From an uncultured Lachnospiraceae bacterium (GTDB lineage Bacteria; Bacillota; Clostridia; Lachnospirales; Lachnospiraceae): 53,708 bases of DNA. The translations under genes were made by a program, and so were the position numbers. The stretch is taken from contig CANQDT010000015.1 in NCBI GenBank assembly GCA_947593735.1, forward strand, positions 1-53,708, given 5' to 3'. Below are positions 49,340 to 53,708 of this stretch, piece by piece. How positions within the stretch are numbered: the first letter of the stretch is position 1; each line of letters opens with the position of its first letter. The notes beneath the pieces were generated by a model that did not search any database, was not told the origin of the DNA, and saw only the letters and a list, made by a program, of their open reading frames with translations.

Positions 49340-50149
49340 ATGAAAAAAATTGTGAAAACAGTGACGGCTGTCCTGACAGCGGCATTGCTGCTCACCGGAT
49401 GCGGAGGCGGTTCCGCGCCGAAAGAGACGGCGAACGAGGACGCGGCGCAGGATTACGCGCTGGTAAAAGAACATACGATCATTGTAGGGACCAACGCGGA
49501 GTTTCCGCCGTTTGAATTTATGGATGACAACGGAGAGTTTGACGGATTTGATATCGCGGTCATGAAGGAAGTCGGGAACCGGATGGGGATGAATGTGGAA
49601 GTATCCAATATGGAATTTAAATCCCTGATCGGTGCGATGGAGGCGAATCAGCTTGACGTGATCGCCGCGGCGATGACTGTGACGGAGGACCGGAAGAAGA
49701 GCGTGGACTTTACGGATTCGTATTATACGGCGCGCCAGTACATCGTGGTACAGAAGGACAACAGCGAGATCCAGTCCTTTGCTGACCTGGATGGCAAGAA
49801 GATCGCGGTACAGGAAGGGACGACCGGCGATTTCACCGCGTCCGGGGAAGGAAGCGTCAATGTCGTGAAGGACGCGGATGTGAAACGGTTCAAGAAAGGC
49901 GCGGACGCGATCATGGATCTGAAGAACGGTTCTGTGGACGCGGTCGTCATTGATATGAACCCGGCGATGGAATTTGTCAATGCCAATGACGACTTAAAGA
50001 TCGTGGAGGACGAGACGGAGACGGAGGAGTATGCGTTCGCGGTGCGCAAGGGCAATACCCAGCTGATCGAAGCGATCAACAACTGCCTCGCGGAGATGAA
50101 AGAGGACGGAACATTTGACAGCCTGATCGAGCAATATATCAATGAATAA
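49340..50149 (+). CDS. Polar amino-acid ABC transporter, binding lipoprotein
   Basis: A 269-residue SBP_bac_3 protein. Lipoprotein signal MKKIVKTVTAVLTAALLLTG then CGGG (lipid Cys near residue 21). Mature protein: TIIVGTNAEFPPFEFMDDNG, FDIAVMKEVGNRMG, DVIAAAMTVTEDRKKSVDFT and, near the end, GTFDSLIEQYIN. Candidate substrates are polar amino acids or cystine; the ligand cannot be told. It is separated from the permease by a terminator-like hairpin, so it would be made in excess, as usual for binding proteins. Confidence 0.9.
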   Translation: MKKIVKTVTAVLTAALLLTGCGGGSAPKETANEDAAQDYALVKEHTIIVGTNAEFPPFEFMDDNGEFDGFDIAVMKEVGNRMGMNVEVSNMEFKSLIGAMEANQLDVIAAAMTVTEDRKKSVDFTDSYYTARQYIVVQKDNSEIQSFADLDGKKIAVQEGTTGDFTASGEGSVNVVKDADVKRFKKGADAIMDLKNGSVDAVVIDMNPAMEFVNANDDLKIVEDETETEEYAFAVRKGNTQLIEAINNCLAEMKEDGTFDSLIEQYINE

Positions 50150-50192
50150 ATAAGGGTTCTCCGCCCTGCGGCGGGGAAGACAAAAGAACAGG

Positions 50193-50247
50193 AAACAGGG
50201 TCTCATGGAATGCGGGAGAGATACAGGCGCCGGGACTCTGTTTTTCT
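50193..50247 (+). terminator. Intercistronic terminator or attenuator
   Basis: AAACAGGGTC (50193-50202) pairs with GACTCTGTTT (50234-50243; one G-U pair), then TTC. It probably lowers permease/ATPase mRNA relative to the binding protein. A smaller CCGCC/GGCGG hairpin lies at about 50161. Confidence 0.6.
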
Positions 50248-50291
50248 GTAAAGCGTTCCTTATAATTGGAAGAAATCAGGAGAATAAGAAG

Positions 50292-51011
50292 ATGCAAGCA
50301 ATCATACAAACAATCATAGAAAATTTCCAGATCTGTTTTATTGATGGGAACCGCTACCGGCTGATGCTGAACGGACTGCGTATGACGATCCTGGCGTCCT
50401 TATGCGCGGTCGTCCTCGGCGTTGTGATCGGTCTGATCGCGGCGATCATGAAGCTCCTGGGAGAAAAGAGAAGCGTTCATTCGTTCCGCGGGATCCTCGC
50501 GTGGGTGGGACATATCATTTCCTATATTTATATTGACGTCATCCGCGGGACGCCGTCGGTTGTCCAGCTTTTGATCATGTATTTCATCGTATTCCGCGGG
50601 AATTTTACGTTCCTGTGCGCGGTCTGCACGTTCGGGATCAACAGCGGCGCTTATGTCGCCGAGATCATCCGCGCCGGTATCCTTGCGGTGGACCACGGGC
50701 AGATGGAGGCGGGCAGGTCGCTGGGACTGTCGTATGCCAGAACGATGCGTTATATCATTATTCCGCAGGCGATCAAAAATATCCTGCCCGCGCTCGGCAA
50801 TGAATTTATCGTACTCATCAAGGAGACGGCAATCCTTGGCTATGTCTCCATCATGGATCTTACCAAGGCGTCAGATTTTATTATTTCCCGTACCTATCGG
50901 ATGTTTATGCCGCTGATCGGATGCGCGGTCATTTATTATCTGCTGATCAAGCTGCTGACCCTTGGGCTGAATACGTTTGAAAGGAGGCTTCGCCAAAGTG
51001 ATATACGTTAA
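50292..51011 (+). CDS. Polar amino-acid ABC transporter permease
   Basis: A 239-residue permease of the HisM/GlnP type with about five helices. N-terminal signature [20 protein letters not shown], central [20 protein letters not shown], and the EAA loop [20 protein letters not shown]. It would form a homodimer with the ATPase. ATG 50292 has AGGAG 9 bases ahead. It overlaps the ATPase gene by 14 nt. Confidence 0.92.
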   Translation: MQAIIQTIIENFQICFIDGNRYRLMLNGLRMTILASLCAVVLGVVIGLIAAIMKLLGEKRSVHSFRGILAWVGHIISYIYIDVIRGTPSVVQLLIMYFIVFRGNFTFLCAVCTFGINSGAYVAEIIRAGILAVDHGQMEAGRSLGLSYARTMRYIIIPQAIKNILPALGNEFIVLIKETAILGYVSIMDLTKASDFIISRTYRMFMPLIGCAVIYYLLIKLLTLGLNTFERRLRQSDIR

Positions 51012-51720
51012 GGATTTACATAAACATTTTGGTTCGCTGAAAGTCCTGAATGGGATCAATATTCATGTGAATAAGGGAGAATGTGTCTGCGTGATCGGCC
51101 CGTCCGGTTCCGGAAAAAGCACGTTCCTGCGCTGCCTGAACCTGCTGGAGCAGCCGACTGCCGGCGAGATTGTGGTAGACGGAGTGACCGTAACGGATCC
51201 GAAAGTGAAGATCGACCAGTTCCGGCGGGACTGCGGGATGGTCTTCCAGCAGTTTAATCTGTTCCCGCACCTGACGATCCTGGATAATGTCACCTTATCG
51301 CCGGTGAAGCTCGGGATCCTGAGCAAGGAGGAAGCGGAAAAGAAAGCGATGGAGCTGCTCAACCGTGTCGGCGTGGGCGACAAAGCAGCGAATTATCCGG
51401 TGCAGTTATCCGGCGGACAAAAACAGCGCGTGGCAATCGCGCGCGCGTTGTGTCTGAATCCGAATGTCATGCTGTTTGACGAGCCTACTTCGGCGCTCGA
51501 TCCGGAGATGGTAGGAGAAGTGTTGGATGTTATGAAGCAGCTGGCGCAGGAGGGCATGACGATGGTCGTCGTCACCCATGAGATGGGATTCGCGCGGGAA
51601 GTGGCGAACCGGGTCGTCTTTATGGACGGCGGGATCATTCTGGAGGAAGGAGCGCCGTCCGAGATTTTCGATCATCCGAAGCAGGAGCGGACGCAGCTGT
51701 TCCTGAGCAAAGTGTTATAA
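50998..51720 (+). CDS. Polar amino-acid ABC transporter ATPase
   Basis: A 240-residue GlnQ-type ATPase: Walker [17 protein letters not shown] loop [12 protein letters not shown], signature [15 protein letters not shown], Walker [16 protein letters not shown] loop [15 protein letters not shown] 50998 is chosen because AAGGAGG stands 10 bases ahead, whereas TTG 50977 lies before that site. Confidence 0.95.
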   Translation: MIYVKDLHKHFGSLKVLNGINIHVNKGECVCVIGPSGSGKSTFLRCLNLLEQPTAGEIVVDGVTVTDPKVKIDQFRRDCGMVFQQFNLFPHLTILDNVTLSPVKLGILSKEEAEKKAMELLNRVGVGDKAANYPVQLSGGQKQRVAIARALCLNPNVMLFDEPTSALDPEMVGEVLDVMKQLAQEGMTMVVVTHEMGFAREVANRVVFMDGGIILEEGAPSEIFDHPKQERTQLFLSKVL

Positions 51721-51731
51721 TAAAATTGAGA

Positions 51732-51801
51732 GCCTCCGGCTGGATGCGCAGCTCGCAGAGAGGAAACTGCTGCTTCACAGTCTGCTCGCACGCAAAAAAT
51801 G
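51732..51801 (+). repeat. 70-bp dispersed repeat, copy 2
   Basis: Matches 13906-13975 at 68 of 70 positions. It begins 11 bp after the ABC-ATPase stop and runs straight into the MITE-like element. Confidence 0.85.
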
Positions 51802-51802
51802 A

Positions 51803-51909
51803 GGGTGTTGCAAAATCTGATATGCTCCTCCTTGAAATAGACATTTTATTTTTTCTAATGTCTACCTCAAGGGGAGCATATCATTACTCATTTATTTTGC
51901 AACAGCCCC
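51803..51909. mobile_element. MITE-like inverted-repeat element
   Basis: About 107 bp. Outer ends GGGTGTTGCAAAAT (left) and, reversed, GGGGCTGTTGCAAAAT (right) match insertion-sequence terminal repeats by type. The inner arms share TGATATGCTCC and TAGACATT, with 9 extra bases on the right arm. No transposase is present. I infer a small non-autonomous element or the two ends of a deleted IS. It also gives a strong hairpin between convergent genes. Confidence 0.6.
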
Positions 51910-51915
51910 ATTTTT

Positions 51916-52362
51916 TTATCCATATTTTTCTTCGCAATATTTGCAGCGGTAAATTTCATGTTCCGGATCGGCAAGGATGAAGACATGATCCAGTTCCTGC
52001 TCGATGGAGGTAATGCAGCGCGGATTTTTGCATTTGATCACATTGGTGATCTCGGTCGGCAGGGAGAGCTTCTTCTTGCTGACGACCCGGGAATCCTGGA
52101 TGATATTGACTGTGATATTGTGGTCGATAAAGCCGAGGATATCCAGGTCGATGATGTCGATCGGACATTCGATTTTCATGATATCTTTCTTACCCATCTT
52201 ATTGCTGCGGGCGTTTTTGATGATCGCGACGCAGCAGTCCAGCTTATCCAGATGAAGATCGTTATAAATATCCATGCTTTTTCCTGCCTGAATGTGGTCG
52301 AGGACAAAACCTTCGGTGATCTTGCCGACGTTCAGGCGATGTTCCACTGTCTGTTGTTCCAT
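51916..52362 (-). CDS. pyrI: Aspartate carbamoyltransferase regulatory chain
   Basis: A 148-residue protein. The N-terminal nucleotide-binding domain has LNVGKITEGFVLDHIQAGKS; the C-terminal zinc domain has CKNPRC and CKYC ligands. It binds PyrB and gives allosteric control by nucleotides. It lies 65 nt after pyrB on the same strand. Confidence 0.95.
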   Translation of the reverse strand: MEQQTVEHRLNVGKITEGFVLDHIQAGKSMDIYNDLHLDKLDCCVAIIKNARSNKMGKKDIMKIECPIDIIDLDILGFIDHNITVNIIQDSRVVSKKKLSLPTEITNVIKCKNPRCITSIEQELDHVFILADPEHEIYRCKYCEEKYG

Positions 52363-52427
52363 AGACCGGCTCCTTTCCTGTTTGCTGCCGCCTGCCTTTT
52401 TCCGGCGGCGCTGGCTGTCTGCATGAT

Positions 52428-53348
52428 TCAGGGTACCTTGATCTCCAGCAATGTCAGGATCAGCGCCATGCGGACATATACGCCATACTGCATCTGGCGG
52501 AAATACGCGGCGCGCGGGTCGTCGTCGACTTCGACGGCGATCTCGTTGACGCGCGGGAGCGGATGGAGGATGTACATATCATCCTTCGCGAGCTCCATTT
52601 TCTTTGCGTCTAATATGTAGAAATCCTTCATGCGGATGTATTCTTCTTCATTAAAAAACCGTTCTCTCTGAACGCGCGTCATATACAGGATGTCCAGATC
52701 GGGCAGCGCGTCTTCCAGGCAGACGACTTCCTTATAAGGGATCTTATGGTTGTCCAGTACGTCCTGCCGGATATAATCCGGAAGCCGGAGTTCTTCCGGC
52801 GAGATCAGGATGAACCGGATATCGTCATAGCGGACAAGCGCGTGGATCAGGGAATGTACGGTCCTGCCGAATTTCAGATCGCCGCACAGACCGATGACCA
52901 GATGGTCAAGGCGCCCTTTCAGGGAGCGGATCGTGAGCAGGTCGGTCAATGTCTGGGTCGGATGCTGATGGCCGCCGTCCCCCGCGTTGATGACGGGAAT
53001 GGAGGAATGTTGGCACGCTACCATGGGCGCGCCCTCTTTCGGGTGCCGCATCGCGCAGATATCCGCGTAACAGGAGATGGAGCGGATCGTGTCGGATACG
53101 CTTTCTCCCTTTGCGGCGGAACTCGAATTAGCGCTGGAAAATCCCATTACATTTCCTCCGAGATTCAGCATGGCTGCTTCATGGCTCAGGCGCGTCCGGG
53201 TGCTCGGCTCGTAAAACAGGGTGGCAAGCGTTTTCCCTTCGCATGCATGGGCGTATTTCTGAGGATTCGCTTCAATATCATTGGCAAGATCCAGAATGTC
53301 GTTGATCTCATCGACAGACAGATCCAACGGGTTCATGAGATGTTTCAC
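52428..53348 (-). CDS. pyrB: Aspartate carbamoyltransferase catalytic chain
   Basis: A 306-residue enzyme making carbamoyl aspartate for pyrimidine synthesis. The carbamoyl-phosphate motif [14 protein letters not shown] and the [12 protein letters not shown] motif are intact; [10 protein letters not shown] lies near the end. The GTG start at 53346-53348 is chosen because GAGGAGGA stands 6-7 bases ahead and because the promoter at 53380-53408 places the transcript start near 53373, excluding longer forms. The short leader leaves no room for a PyrR-type attenuator. Confidence 0.95.
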   Translation of the reverse strand: MKHLMNPLDLSVDEINDILDLANDIEANPQKYAHACEGKTLATLFYEPSTRTRLSHEAAMLNLGGNVMGFSSANSSSAAKGESVSDTIRSISCYADICAMRHPKEGAPMVACQHSSIPVINAGDGGHQHPTQTLTDLLTIRSLKGRLDHLVIGLCGDLKFGRTVHSLIHALVRYDDIRFILISPEELRLPDYIRQDVLDNHKIPYKEVVCLEDALPDLDILYMTRVQRERFFNEEEYIRMKDFYILDAKKMELAKDDMYILHPLPRVNEIAVEVDDDPRAAYFRQMQYGVYVRMALILTLLEIKVP

Positions 53349-53379
53349 ACTGATTCCTCCTCGTCCGGTCATTGGTATC

Positions 53380-53408
53380 ATTTTATAATAAATCATCCGT
53401 ATTGTCAA
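53380..53408 (-). promoter_or_regulatory. Promoter of pyrB-pyrI
   Basis: Minus strand: TTGACA (53408-53403), 17 bp, TAAAAT (53385-53380). The leader to the GTG start would be about 25 nt. Confidence 0.75.
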
Positions 53409-53482
53409 TGTAAGGTGTGGGGAAGGGCGGGACGGATTTTTTGTTGAAATGCGAATTTTGTGTGAATTTTTATAAAAAGGGG

Positions 53483-53511
53483 TTTACAAAAAATTGAAAC
53501 TGTGCTAACAT
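53483..53511 (+). promoter_or_regulatory. Extended -10 promoter at the window end
   Basis: TTTACA (53483-53488), 17 bp, TAACAT (53506-53511), with TG one base before the -10. It points out of the window. The 197 bp that follow carry no gene: AT-rich DNA, a GC-rich hairpin (CTGCCGGGAAAGCGGGCAG near 53609), and a tail GAACCTTGAAAATTGCA, which resembles an rRNA-operon leader. Confidence 0.6.
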
Positions 53512-53708
53512 GCCAAATGTTACAAAAATATTAACAAATGATTAAAACTTATTTCTAATAAATAAATAATATATTTAAAAAGAAATAATTTTTTGAGATG
53601 ATTCCGACTGCCGGGAAAGCGGGCAGCCGGTGGTAGTGTCAAGTAATCTATGAAAAACTGGGTTGAAAAAAATAGGCTCAGATGAACCTTGAAAATTGCA
53701 GATATTGA

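Noticed and set aside
53600-53640. Riboswitch call at the window end
   Set aside because: There is a GC-rich hairpin and GGTAGTGT-like sequence, but I cannot match the conserved core of any class I know.

Overview
The window reads as chromosome from a spore-forming anaerobic Firmicute, most likely a member of the Lachnospiraceae. The evidence is the spoIIAA-spoIIAB-sigF and spoVA genes, an alpha/beta-type SASP, a SipL-like spore coat protein, a single-chain pyruvate:ferredoxin oxidoreductase, Feo iron uptake, moderately GC-rich coding sequence (judged by eye), strong Shine-Dalgarno sites and frequent TTG/GTG starts. No rRNA, tRNA, CRISPR array, prophage or intact insertion sequence was recognised. 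I had no database access, so family names come from motifs I can read in the translations.

Layout. 1-7930: a Tad-like (type IVc pilus or secretion) operon with a SAF-domain CpaB-like protein, two CpaE-like proteins with degenerate nucleotide sites, a TadA/CpaF ATPase, one long membrane protein that looks like TadB and TadC joined, and six small one-helix proteins, three of them paralogous. 8009-10037 (minus): KDG kinase and a KDPG aldolase carrying an extra VOC domain. 10284-13808: nifJ. 13834-14030: hairpins and a dispersed repeat. 14220-16951: ftsH and a Cof-type HAD phosphatase. 17069-19745: yihY, divergent from birA-bioY, with a perfect BirA-type operator between them. 19937-23049: a histone-H1-like DUF6465 protein, folC, a small gene and a TPR membrane protein. 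23142-26250: spoIIAA-spoIIAB-sigF-spoVAA-spoVAB-spoVAC, with a sigma-G-type promoter inside the cluster. 26507-30359: ybaB, recR, an L-asparaginase II, a NusG-domain-II protein and a Gx-transporter/ApbE fusion. 30439-33049: glgB and a lipoprotein. 33071-37578: a metal-regulon block (DtxR-family repressor, Cys-rich FeoB-associated peptide, ZIP transporter, feoA-feoA-feoB) with two near-identical promoter/operator units. 37651-39729: a lipoprotein and sipL behind a sigma-E-type promoter. 39732-40193: tandem 105-bp repeats running into the ispE ribosome-binding site. 40194-45089: ispE, rmuC, lepB and a GH42-like glycosidase. 45379-48772: a tandemly duplicated two-gene cassette. 48899-53348: SASP, a polar amino-acid ABC transporter, a repeat plus a MITE-like element, and pyrB-pyrI. 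53483-53708: promoter and leader of something beyond the window.

The least explained unit is the duplicated cassette at 45502-48707. Each copy has a secreted protein with a different N-terminal domain but a shared repeat-plus-C-terminal module, followed 24-27 nt later by a 53-58-residue peptide with conserved ends. Each copy is preceded by a related promoter-like region containing a run of 9 or 7 G. Other items worth following are the Tad-like operon without pilin or prepilin peptidase, the Gx-transporter/ApbE fusion, the twin iron-type operators, and the repeat array that copies the ispE ribosome-binding site.
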